Origin: Bacteroidota bacterium
GTDB lineage: Bacteria > Bacteroidota > Bacteroidia > Flavobacteriales_D > Crocinitomicaceae
NCBI GenBank assembly: GCA_016866375.1
Contig: VGMK01000112.1
Location: forward strand, 1-6,912
Length of the DNA stretch: 6,912 nt
Direction: 5' to 3'
In this document: positions 1-6,473 of the stretch, piece after piece
How the letters are laid out: every line of letters starts with the position of its first letter
Numbering within the stretch: the first letter of the stretch is position 1
The notes under the pieces: model-generated
Databases searched by the model: none
The model's input: only the letters and a program-made list of their open reading frames with translations
Told to the model about the DNA's origin: nothing
Position numbers and translations under genes: made by a program

Positions 1-675
1 GCCAATTGTGCCAAAGAAAGCACGGGTCACGGTTCCCCTATGCCACTCCTTACACACGGAGGGCCAGGAAGAGCAGGAGGAGGAGAGGAGATGGGAGGGA
101 AACGCGGTGTTTTACATTATTTACAACGAACATCCATACAAGGCCATCCCACAACAATTTCTAAAATAACACGACAATTTCAAGTTGGGGCTGAAATGAC
201 AGAAGCGAATCCTCATTTATTTCGTAAACATTTTGAAGAGCTCGTGGTGGGAGAAACTGTTTTTACACACAAACACACAGTAACAGAGGCCGATATCGTA
301 AATTTTGCCAATGTTTCAGGCGACAATTTTTATGCCCATATGGACGGAACTTCATTGGGCGGAACTATTTTTGAACGACGCGTAGCTCATGGTTATTTTG
401 TGTTATCCAAAGCAGCAGGATTATTTGTTGACCCTAAAAAAGGACCTGTCCTCCTGAACTATGGAATTGAAGAAGCAAGATTCACAAAACCAGTCTATCC
501 TGGGGCTACCATTGGGGTTCGTTGTACAGTTAAAGAAAAAATAGATCAAGAAAAACGAAGTGAAGAGGATATACCGAAAGGCATTGTAAAATTCTTGGTT
601 GACGTGTACGATGAAACCGGAGAAACCGTTGCATTGGCTACTATACTTACCATGGTGAAAAAACTAGATACATAA
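1..675 (+). CDS. paaZ: PaaZ, bifunctional oxepin-CoA hydrolase / semialdehyde dehydrogenase (3' part only)
   Basis: This is the C-terminal 224 residues of a protein of about 680 residues; the reading frame is open from base 1, so the Met at base 40 is internal, not a start. Residues 1-60 carry the end of the aldehyde dehydrogenase domain (ESTGHGSP, then HGGPGRAGGGEEMGG and LHYLQRT). Residues 75-220 are a complete MaoC-like (R)-hydratase domain with the motif SGDNFYAH; D108 and H113 correspond to the catalytic Asp561/His566 pair of E. coli PaaZ, which the fragment matches closely from memory. In the known pathway the hydratase domain hydrolytically opens oxepin-CoA and the dehydrogenase domain oxidises the resulting semialdehyde with NADP, in the cytoplasm, within aerobic phenylacetyl-CoA degradation. 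The dehydrogenase nucleophile (Cys) and general base (Glu) lie upstream of the window and cannot be checked. The stop codon overlaps the next ATG (TAATG), suggesting translational coupling. Confidence 0.95.
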   Translation, partial: ANCAKESTGHGSPMPLLTHGGPGRAGGGEEMGGKRGVLHYLQRTSIQGHPTTISKITRQFQVGAEMTEANPHLFRKHFEELVVGETVFTHKHTVTEADIVNFANVSGDNFYAHMDGTSLGGTIFERRVAHGYFVLSKAAGLFVDPKKGPVLLNYGIEEARFTKPVYPGATIGVRCTVKEKIDQEKRSEEDIPKGIVKFLVDVYDETGETVALATILTMVKKLDT

Positions 676-1190
676 TGGCCTTGATAAAATCCTGCAGAGG
701 ATTTACACCTGAATTTGGAGAAAACTGCTGGTTAGCAGAAAACGCAACTGTTGTAGGCGATGTCGTTATGGGGGAGAACTGCTCGATTTGGTTTAATGCC
801 GTGGTTAGAGGAGACGTAAATTCGATACGAATTGGAGACAACGTGAATATTCAGGATGGCGCTGTTTTGCACTGCACCTATGAAAAAACCACCGTTATGA
901 TAGGAAATAATGTGTCCGTCGGCCATAATGCCATAATCCATGGTTGCACGATTGAAGAAAATGTACTTATTGGTATGGGGGCAATCGCAATGGACAATTG
1001 TTATATTTCCTCAAATTGCATCCTTGCCGCGGGCGCGGTATTGTTAGAAGGCACGAAAATGGAATCATGGAGTATATTTGCCGGAATTCCAGCAAAAAAA
1101 GTAAAACGTTTAAGCCCCGAACTTTTTAAAGAAGAAGTTCGGCGTATTGCCCAAAACTATTCCCATTATGCCAGCTGGTTTAAAGAATAA
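675..1190 (+). CDS. Gamma-class carbonic anhydrase / PaaY-like hexapeptide-repeat protein
   Basis: This 171-residue protein is built of hexapeptide repeats of a left-handed beta-helix (about residues 22-140) followed by a C-terminal helix (145-168) that packs on the trimer. The gamma-carbonic-anhydrase signature is complete: R45 and D47 (RGD), Q60 and D61 (NIQDG), and three His ligands H66, H84 and H89 (VLHC, VGHNAIIHGC). The sequence style and the end (NYSHYASWFKE) resemble E. coli YrdA more than PaaY (196 residues), although both belong to the same superfamily. The start overlaps the paaZ stop by one base, so the gene is cotranscribed and probably coupled to it. That context favours a PaaY-like role; PaaY is known as a thioesterase acting on dead-end CoA intermediates of phenylacetate breakdown. 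Carbonic anhydrase activity or a structural role is equally compatible with the sequence. The family call is firm; the exact function is inferred. Confidence 0.9.
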   Translation: MALIKSCRGFTPEFGENCWLAENATVVGDVVMGENCSIWFNAVVRGDVNSIRIGDNVNIQDGAVLHCTYEKTTVMIGNNVSVGHNAIIHGCTIEENVLIGMGAIAMDNCYISSNCILAAGAVLLEGTKMESWSIFAGIPAKKVKRLSPELFKEEVRRIAQNYSHYASWFKE

Positions 1191-1210
1191 AGAACTTTAA
1201 TCGCCTCGTC

Positions 1211-1239
1211 TTGTTTTTTAAAAAAATTACTTATTTTTG
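1211..1239 (+). promoter_or_regulatory. Candidate Bacteroidetes-type promoter for the small lipoprotein gene
   Basis: The -7 element TATTTTTG at 1232-1239 matches the Bacteroidetes primary-sigma consensus TAnnTTTG at every fixed base. A TTG at 1211-1213 sits 18 bases upstream and fits the -33 element. Transcription would begin around 1244-1246, only a few bases before the ATG at 1250, giving an almost leaderless mRNA. The promoter starts about 20 bases after the upstream gene's stop. An AT-rich region makes chance matches possible, but the joint presence of both boxes with good spacing and a gene immediately downstream supports it. Confidence 0.55.
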
Positions 1240-1249
1240 TGTTCCTAAT

Positions 1250-1390
1250 ATGAATCTGCGTAAATTCTTTTATTTAAGTGTAGTAGTTTTTGCAAGTGTT
1301 TTCATTTTTTCGTGCAAATCGAAAAAAGCTGGATGTGATGCTTACAGTGAAGACAAAAACCTGAAAAAGACCACCCAACAAGCTAGATAA
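1250..1390 (+). CDS. Small lipoprotein (46 residues), function unknown
   Basis: ATG at 1250 opens a 46-codon frame ending in TAA at 1388-1390. The peptide has a classic lipoprotein signal: charged MNLRKFF, a hydrophobic core YLSVVVFASVFIF, and a lipobox ending FIFSC with C22 as the lipidated residue. The mature part would be just 25 residues (CKSKKAGCDAYSEDKNLKK and a short polar tail), with a second Cys at position 29. Residues after C22 are basic (KSKK) rather than acidic, so the known Bacteroidetes surface-export signal (an acidic patch next to the Cys) is absent, and the protein would more likely stay facing the periplasm. It has its own candidate promoter and lies 44 bases before the aminopeptidase gene on the same strand. 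I do not recognise a characterised family; small lipoproteins of this kind are common in flavobacterial genomes. Confidence 0.75.
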   Translation: MNLRKFFYLSVVVFASVFIFSCKSKKAGCDAYSEDKNLKKTTQQAR

Positions 1391-1413
1391 TTTAATCTTT
1401 CCTTCGTTTATTG

Positions 1414-1421
1414 TATCTTCG
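1414..1421 (+). promoter_or_regulatory. Candidate -7 element upstream of the aminopeptidase P gene
   Basis: TATCTTCG differs from the Bacteroidetes consensus TAnnTTTG at one fixed position, a common variation. No clear TTG lies 17-23 bases upstream; only a TTT at 1391-1393 is at a suitable distance (20 bases). A start site around 1426-1428 would leave a 10-15 base leader rich in A (GCAAAAATAA), which suits Bacteroidetes initiation without a Shine-Dalgarno sequence. It would let the aminopeptidase/hydrolase pair be transcribed independently of the lipoprotein. Confidence 0.4.
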
Positions 1422-1440
1422 TAAGCAAAAATAAATGCAT

Positions 1441-2733
1441 ATGAAATATCATGAAATTCCTGCTGATTTATTTTCTAGGAACCGCAAAAAGTTTACGTCC
1501 CAAATGGAAAATGGCTGTTTAGCTGTTTTTAATTCCAACGATATTTACCCAATTTCTGCGGATGGCACAATGCCTTTTCAACAACACAGAGACCTGTTTT
1601 ATTTATCCGGTGTTGACCAAGAAGAATCAATACTCGTACTTTTTCCCCAAGCCAATAATACGGCTCACCGGGAAGTACTTTTTCTACGGGAAACCAATGA
1701 ACACATCGCAATTTGGGAAGGAGAAAGACTAACCAAGCAAGCTGCATTTCACACCTCAGGAATTAAAACAGTTTATTGGCTCCAACAATTTGATGTAATA
1801 TTTAAACAGTTAATGGCAGAGGCAAATGGCATCTACTTTAATACCAATGAACACTTAAGGGCTAACACTGAGGTCGAAACACGCGAAGATAGATTTATAA
1901 AAAAGATAAAGATTGAATTTCCTGCACACCAAAGTTATAAGTCTGCGCCTATTCTCCATAAAATAAGATCGGTGAAGGAAACTACAGAAATTGATTTAAT
2001 GCAACAAGCCTGTAAAATTACTGAAGCCGGTTTTAGAAGACTACTTTCTTTCATTCAGCCTGGAGTTTGGGAATTCGAAATTGAAGCTGAGTTAGCGCAC
2101 GAATTCTTGCGAAATCGCTCAAAAGGATTCGCTTATACCCCCATCATTGCTTCCGGGAAAAATGCATGTGTACTGCACTATATTCAGAATAATCAACAAT
2201 GTAAAGATGGGGATGTTATTCTTCTCGATGTCGGTGCCGAATATGCAAACTACTCCTCAGACCTAACCCGCTGTGTTCCTGTGAACGGAAAATTCACGGC
2301 AAGGCAAAAAGCTGTATATAATGCTGTACTTCATGTAAAAAATGAAGCGCAAAAACTTTTAATACCCGGTACTATCATGGCAGAATATCACAAACAAGTT
2401 GGAGTCCTAATGGAAGAGCAGCTCGTAAAATTAGGATTGATTTCAATGGATGATATAAAAAATCAATCGACGGAATTGCCCGCATACAAAAAATACTTTA
2501 TGCATGGCACCTCGCATTTTCTTGGTCTAGATACGCACGATGTGGGACTTTGGCATCTCCCGATAGAAGCAGGAATGGTCTTCACATGTGAACCTGGTAT
2601 TTATATTCCGGAGGAAGGATTAGGCATTCGTTTAGAGGACGATTTAGTCGTACAAGAAACCGGGGCTCCACTCAATTTAATGGGAGATATCCCAATCGAA
2701 GCGGATGATATTGAAGCATTGATGAACGCATAA
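1441..2733 (+). CDS. Xaa-Pro aminopeptidase (aminopeptidase P family, M24B metallopeptidase)
   Basis: This cytoplasmic enzyme removes an N-terminal residue that precedes proline. Residues about 5-165 form the aminopeptidase P N-terminal domain (QHRDLFYLSGVDQEES, LFLRETNEHIAIWEGE), and residues 175-428 form the pita-bread catalytic domain. Counted from the ATG at 1441, the five dinuclear-metal ligands are D263 and D274 (LLDVGAEYANYSSDLTR), H359 (MHGTSHFLG), E384 (CEPGIY) and E399 (RLEDD). The substrate-side histidines H246, H355 and H366 are also present, matching E. coli PepP His243, His350 and His361. Length (430) is normal for the family. Two in-frame ATGs exist, at 1435 and 1441; I prefer 1441 because flavobacterial homologues, as I recall them, begin M-K/R-Y, and nothing in the sequence decides it. 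There is no signal peptide. The stop overlaps the downstream hydrolase start (TAATG), so the two are probably coupled. Confidence 0.95.
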   Translation: MKYHEIPADLFSRNRKKFTSQMENGCLAVFNSNDIYPISADGTMPFQQHRDLFYLSGVDQEESILVLFPQANNTAHREVLFLRETNEHIAIWEGERLTKQAAFHTSGIKTVYWLQQFDVIFKQLMAEANGIYFNTNEHLRANTEVETREDRFIKKIKIEFPAHQSYKSAPILHKIRSVKETTEIDLMQQACKITEAGFRRLLSFIQPGVWEFEIEAELAHEFLRNRSKGFAYTPIIASGKNACVLHYIQNNQQCKDGDVILLDVGAEYANYSSDLTRCVPVNGKFTARQKAVYNAVLHVKNEAQKLLIPGTIMAEYHKQVGVLMEEQLVKLGLISMDDIKNQSTELPAYKKYFMHGTSHFLGLDTHDVGLWHLPIEAGMVFTCEPGIYIPEEGLGIRLEDDLVVQETGAPLNLMGDIPIEADDIEALMNA

Positions 2734-3491
2734 TGGTTCATATTATCACAAATGGTGAAGGGGCTCCGCATTGGCTTTTTTTACACGGATTTCTCGAAAC
2801 TTCTACCATTTGGTCATACCTGCCTCTCGAAACACTTCCCGGAAAGAAAATTCTTATAGATTTGCCAGGGCACGGGTTGTCTCCACTCCCTAGTACCTTG
2901 GATAATCCTTCAATCGCAGTCTTTGCTGAGGAAATCGAAACCCATTTAAAAGAAATTAATACACAGCCCTTGACTGTAGTAGGTCACTCCATGGGGGGCT
3001 ATGTAGGATTAGAATTACTCTCACGAAAAAACTTACAAATTCAGCGACTCGTGATGATAAATTCAAACTTTTGGGGCGATACAAAAGAAAAAAAGAAAGA
3101 CAGAATACGCGTTGCTGATATCGCTTACAAAGCCAAAGCAATATTTATTAATGAGGCCATTCCAAAACTTTTTTATAATCCGAAATTGTATCACAAAGAA
3201 ATTGAAGCCTTAAAAAAAGAGGCGCTTCTTATCAGTGCAGACGGTATTGCCTATTCGTCACTTGCGATGAGAACTCGCGCTGATTTTTCGCAACTTGTAA
3301 AAGAAAATCCAGAGGATTTTATATTTATTCACGGGTCTCAGGACAAGCTTATTCCAATTAAAAACATCGTTGAAGTTGGAGAAAAAAGCCGGATACACAT
3401 TTTGAAAAATACCGGCCATATGGCATATATTGAGGCTAGTGGTGATGTTTGTAATATTCTCTTAGAAATCGGTATTGTACTTAAAAATTAG
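2733..3491 (+). CDS. Alpha/beta-fold hydrolase, substrate unknown
   Basis: This 252-residue single-domain alpha/beta hydrolase has the standard elements in order: oxyanion-side HGF (18-20), the strand and turn IDLPGHGLS (42-50), the nucleophile elbow GHSMGG with S86, a cap region rich in Lys and Glu (about 115-185), the acid loop HGSQDKLIP with D204, and the catalytic His in NTGHMAYIE (H229). The triad Ser86-Asp204-His229 is therefore complete, so the protein should be an active hydrolase or a related lyase. The length equals that of E. coli MenH and the nucleophile position is the same, but the elbow is GHSMGG and nothing in the neighbourhood concerns menaquinone, so that name is not justified. 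There is no signal peptide, so it is expected in the cytoplasm. It begins within the stop codon of the aminopeptidase P gene and has no separate promoter that I can see. Confidence 0.88.
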   Translation: MVHIITNGEGAPHWLFLHGFLETSTIWSYLPLETLPGKKILIDLPGHGLSPLPSTLDNPSIAVFAEEIETHLKEINTQPLTVVGHSMGGYVGLELLSRKNLQIQRLVMINSNFWGDTKEKKKDRIRVADIAYKAKAIFINEAIPKLFYNPKLYHKEIEALKKEALLISADGIAYSSLAMRTRADFSQLVKENPEDFIFIHGSQDKLIPIKNIVEVGEKSRIHILKNTGHMAYIEASGDVCNILLEIGIVLKN

Positions 3492-3554
3492 TTTTAATAC
3501 GCGTGTTCTTTCTAATTGTCATATTAATTTAAATCCCCTTTAAAGCTTAGAATT

Positions 3555-4328
3555 CTAATTCTTACATGCTATATATAATACCTCTCCTTTCATTAAACGA
3601 TAGCGATCAATTTCTGCCTCGGAGAAATGCTTGTTTAAGTCAAATTCTTTTACACTAAACCCCGCTTTTTCCAACCAGCGCGGATAATCTCTTCCAAATA
3701 AACGTATGTGGTCCTTTTGCCAAAAATGTTTTTCTCTTTCCTCAGGAGATGTAATTTCCGCATTCTCATAAGTTTCTTCTCTATTGAAATCTTGAGGAAC
3801 TTGCATGATTGCCCATGCTCCTTTATTCATTACACGATAAATTTCTTTCATACATTGCTTCGGATCACGCACATGCTCCATTACATGGTTACAAAAAACC
3901 ACATCGAATCTATTATCCTCAAGAGGAATTGCATGCAAGTCAAAGTGTATATCGGCAATTGGAGACTCTAAATCCCCTGTCAAATAGGTGAGGTTAGATT
4001 GCTTCTTAAATAAAGGTAAAAAACACTGTTCAGGGGCAATGTGCAACACCTTGAGTCCTTGGGCAGAGAAAAAGTTGCTTTCTTTTTTCAAATATAACCA
4101 CATCAACCGGTGGCGTTCCAGGGTTAAATCATATGGACATAAGACATTTTCACGGTGTGCAACACTTGACCCATAGGACAAAAATTTAGAAAAAGACCGC
4201 TCACATACCGGACAAGTGACATTGTTCCCTCGGTATAACAATGGGGCGAAAATCTTAAAGACATAACTTAATCTAATCAATACAGGCCTTGGTAAGGTAT
4301 TCAGAAGAAATCTGTATATTTTTTTCAC
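3555..4328 (-). CDS. Class I SAM-dependent methyltransferase with N-terminal Cys motif
   Basis: The protein has 257 residues. An amphipathic N-terminus (1-35) is followed by a small zinc-ribbon-like segment with CPVC (39-42) and CPYD (64-67) leading into LERHRLMWLYL. The methyltransferase fold occupies about 92-230: motif I is VLHIAPEQC (94-102), the acidic residue that would contact SAM ribose is in GDLES (118-122), and FDVVFCNHVMEHV (141-153) and the Gly-containing loop YRVMNKGAWAIMQVP follow. The LHIAPE form of motif I and the QVPQDFNREETYE segment are typical of a family found beside glycan and cell-surface genes, but the substrate is unknown. The start is GTG at 4328; the frame is closed by TAA 12 bases upstream and no ATG precedes the domain, so GTG is the only reasonable start. 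The gene converges on the hydrolase gene (63-base gap) and diverges from the oligopeptidase gene (57-base gap). No clear minus-strand promoter was found. Confidence 0.87.
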   Translation of the reverse strand: MKKIYRFLLNTLPRPVLIRLSYVFKIFAPLLYRGNNVTCPVCERSFSKFLSYGSSVAHRENVLCPYDLTLERHRLMWLYLKKESNFFSAQGLKVLHIAPEQCFLPLFKKQSNLTYLTGDLESPIADIHFDLHAIPLEDNRFDVVFCNHVMEHVRDPKQCMKEIYRVMNKGAWAIMQVPQDFNREETYENAEITSPEEREKHFWQKDHIRLFGRDYPRWLEKAGFSVKEFDLNKHFSEAEIDRYRLMKGEVLYIACKN

Positions 4329-4363
4329 ATCACTAAATTACGCAATCTGCAAAAGATTATCCG

Positions 4364-4371
4364 TATTTTTG
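4364..4371 (+). promoter_or_regulatory. Candidate -7 element upstream of the oligopeptidase B gene
   Basis: TATTTTTG is a full match to the Bacteroidetes TAnnTTTG element and is identical to the one upstream of the small lipoprotein at 1232-1239. Transcription would begin near 4376-4378, leaving a leader of about 8-10 bases before the ATG at 4386. There is no TTG at the expected -33 distance, so the promoter may be weak or activator-dependent. It lies in the 57-base divergent gap shared with the methyltransferase gene. Confidence 0.5.
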
Positions 4372-4385
4372 CTTAAATCATAACA

Positions 4386-6473
4386 ATGAAGCGGTCTCTC
4401 AATTTTTTATTTTTCACCCTTATGACGAACTTTTCATTTGCTCAGGCTCCATACGCTACAAAAAAACCTCATATACTTGAAGAACATGGCCATCAGCGCG
4501 TGGATGACTACTACTGGATGAAAGAACGCGACAGTAAGCCTGTTCTTGATCATATCGCTAAAGAAAATGAATACCAAAAAAAATATTTTGCTCCACTCAC
4601 CCCACTCATTGATGGCTTACTCAAAGAATTCGACCAGCGCATAAATCCAAACGAAGTTAGCTCTCCCTATATTCTTAATGGATTGACATTTCAAACAAGA
4701 AATTTGGAGGGAAAAGACTACCAACAAGTAGTATTATTAGGAAATAAAAAAAATTCGGTTTTCATCGATGAAAACGAACGTGCAAAGGGGAAAACTTTTT
4801 ACGAATTGGCAGATTGGTCTTTGTCTCCCAACAATAAACTTGTTGCACTTACAGAAGACTTTGTGGGAAGGAGAAAATATCAAATTACATTTCGTATTAA
4901 TAATTCTGGTAAATTTTTGGCAGATAAAATTGAAGACGCCTCGGGATTAGTTTGGGCAAATGACAATAAAACAGTCTTCTACACCAAAAAAGATCCACAA
5001 ACCTTAAGAGATTATCAAATATATAGACATGTTCTAGGAACAGACGCTAAAAAAGATGAGTTAGTATATCAAGAGGAGGACGAAAAATTCAGTGTAGGCA
5101 TTGGAAAAACAACCACAAACAAGTACTTATTTATTTACTGTTACAGCTCAACAACCTCGGAACTTCATTGGATAGATGCCAATAATCCCGAAGATAAACC
5201 ACAAGTATTTTTTCCTCGTCGAAGCGGACATATGTATGAAGTGGCACACCACGAAAAGGGTTTTTATATTCTATCAAATTACGAGGGAGCTAGTAATAGA
5301 AAAGTGCTTTATGCCCCTTCTTTCCCAAAAAACATTAATCTGTGCAAAGAATTAATCCCACACAAAACAGAAGTGCTTATTGAAGGCTTGAGTGCTTTCA
5401 AAAACTATCTTGTAATAGAGGAAAGATCAAACGGTCTTCGCGGAATAAAGATGATAAACTTAAATGATCAAGAAGAAAGTACTATTGCCTTTGGTGAAGA
5501 AACTTATTTCCTTGGTCTGGGTGTCAATGATAATTACAATACAGATGATTTGTTTTTCGCATATAATTCTTTAACTACACCTCCCACTGTTTACCGATAT
5601 AACATGACAAACCAAGCTAAAACAATTTGGTTTAGAAAAGAATTATTGGATAAATCCTTTAAACCAGAGGACTATAATTCCCAACGCATTTGGGCAACAG
5701 CAAATGATGGCACAAAAATACCGATCGCTTTGGTATACAAAAAAGGGACGGACCTAAAAAAAGCACCTTGCCTATTGTATGGATACGGTTCTTATGGGTA
5801 CACCCTTCCGGATGTATTTAGTGCCACCCGATTGAGTCTATTAGATCGAGGCTTTGTTTATGCTGTTGCACACATTCGTGGTAGTAAATACATGGGTGAA
5901 AACTGGTATGAAGCAGGTAAGTTTCAAAAGAAGATTAATACTTTCACTGATTTCATAAACGCCGCCGAGTTCTTAGGTCACATGGGTTACTGTGATAAAA
6001 ACAAAATATACGCTCAAGGAGGAAGTGCTGGGGGCTTGTTAATGGGAGCTGTTACTAATATGGCCCCTTACTTATGGAAGGGAATCATTTCTCAAGTGCC
6101 CTTTGTGGATGTGGTTACAACGATGTTAGATGAATCTATCCCGCTTACTACAAGTGAGTATGAAGAATGGGGGGACCCCAACGAAGCTGATTTCTACTAC
6201 TACATGTTAAAATATTCACCCTACGACAATTTACACCGAATGGATTATCCAGCCATGTATGTGACGACAGGCTATCACGACTCTCAAGTGCAATACTGGG
6301 AACCTATGAAATATGTTGCCAAACTGCGCGAGTTTAAAACAGATGATAATCCCTTAATTTTCGATTGCAATATGGATGCCGGCCATGGCGGTGGTTCCGG
6401 CAGAGCATCGGAGCGAATGGAAGTAGCAAAAGTTTATGCATTTATCCTTGGACTGGAAGGTATTATTCGTTAG
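4386..6473 (+). CDS. ptrB: Oligopeptidase B (protease II, S9A family), with export signal
   Basis: This 695-residue serine peptidase of the prolyl oligopeptidase family matches E. coli PtrB (686 residues) along its length as I recall it. It cleaves short peptides after Arg or Lys. Residues 1-19 form a signal peptide (MKRSLNF, hydrophobic core, then SFA before Q20), so cleavage would expose an N-terminal Gln and place the enzyme in the periplasm, unlike cytoplasmic PtrB. A seven-bladed propeller covers about 95-430 (markers WSLSPNN, YQIYRH, LTTPPTVY). The catalytic domain covers 435-695, with S547 in GGSAGG, D632 in YHDSQVQYW and H667 in GHGG, equivalent to Ser532, Asp617 and His652. E591 and E593 (SEYEEWGDP) match Glu576 and Glu578 of PtrB, which set P1 basic specificity, so the call is oligopeptidase B rather than prolyl oligopeptidase. 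The positions of PtrB Asp460 and Asp462 are P475 and V477 here. The 3' end overlaps the next gene. Confidence 0.94.
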   Translation: MKRSLNFLFFTLMTNFSFAQAPYATKKPHILEEHGHQRVDDYYWMKERDSKPVLDHIAKENEYQKKYFAPLTPLIDGLLKEFDQRINPNEVSSPYILNGLTFQTRNLEGKDYQQVVLLGNKKNSVFIDENERAKGKTFYELADWSLSPNNKLVALTEDFVGRRKYQITFRINNSGKFLADKIEDASGLVWANDNKTVFYTKKDPQTLRDYQIYRHVLGTDAKKDELVYQEEDEKFSVGIGKTTTNKYLFIYCYSSTTSELHWIDANNPEDKPQVFFPRRSGHMYEVAHHEKGFYILSNYEGASNRKVLYAPSFPKNINLCKELIPHKTEVLIEGLSAFKNYLVIEERSNGLRGIKMINLNDQEESTIAFGEETYFLGLGVNDNYNTDDLFFAYNSLTTPPTVYRYNMTNQAKTIWFRKELLDKSFKPEDYNSQRIWATANDGTKIPIALVYKKGTDLKKAPCLLYGYGSYGYTLPDVFSATRLSLLDRGFVYAVAHIRGSKYMGENWYEAGKFQKKINTFTDFINAAEFLGHMGYCDKNKIYAQGGSAGGLLMGAVTNMAPYLWKGIISQVPFVDVVTTMLDESIPLTTSEYEEWGDPNEADFYYYMLKYSPYDNLHRMDYPAMYVTTGYHDSQVQYWEPMKYVAKLREFKTDDNPLIFDCNMDAGHGGGSGRASERMEVAKVYAFILGLEGIIR

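Noticed and set aside
40..675. A complete 211-residue stand-alone MaoC protein starting at ATG 40
   Set aside because: The frame is open to base 1 and the residues before and after the ATG are the conserved end of the PaaZ aldehyde dehydrogenase domain, so this Met is internal.
1180..1200. Inverted repeat TTAAAG / CTTTAA around the stop of the hexapeptide gene
   Set aside because: The stem is six bases, entirely AT-rich apart from one pair, with a nine-base loop, so it is too weak to call a terminator.
2733..3491. MenH (menaquinone synthesis) identity for the alpha/beta hydrolase
   Set aside because: Length and Ser position coincide with E. coli MenH, but no menaquinone gene is nearby and the motifs are generic for the superfamily.
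3547..3558. Perfect 12-base palindrome TTAGAATTCTAA between the convergent genes
   Set aside because: It is AT-rich, has no loop and no T-run suited to a terminator, and it overlaps the stop of the minus-strand gene. No convincing terminator is visible in the gap.
3708..4176. Plus-strand reading frames opposite the methyltransferase gene
   Set aside because: They are antisense shadows with no recognisable motif, low-complexity composition and no promoter; the minus-strand gene explains the region.
4350..4357. Minus-strand -7 element (ATCTTTTG read on the minus strand) for the methyltransferase gene
   Set aside because: It keeps TTTG but has AT instead of TA at the front, and there is no TTG at the right distance, so it is not listed as a promoter.
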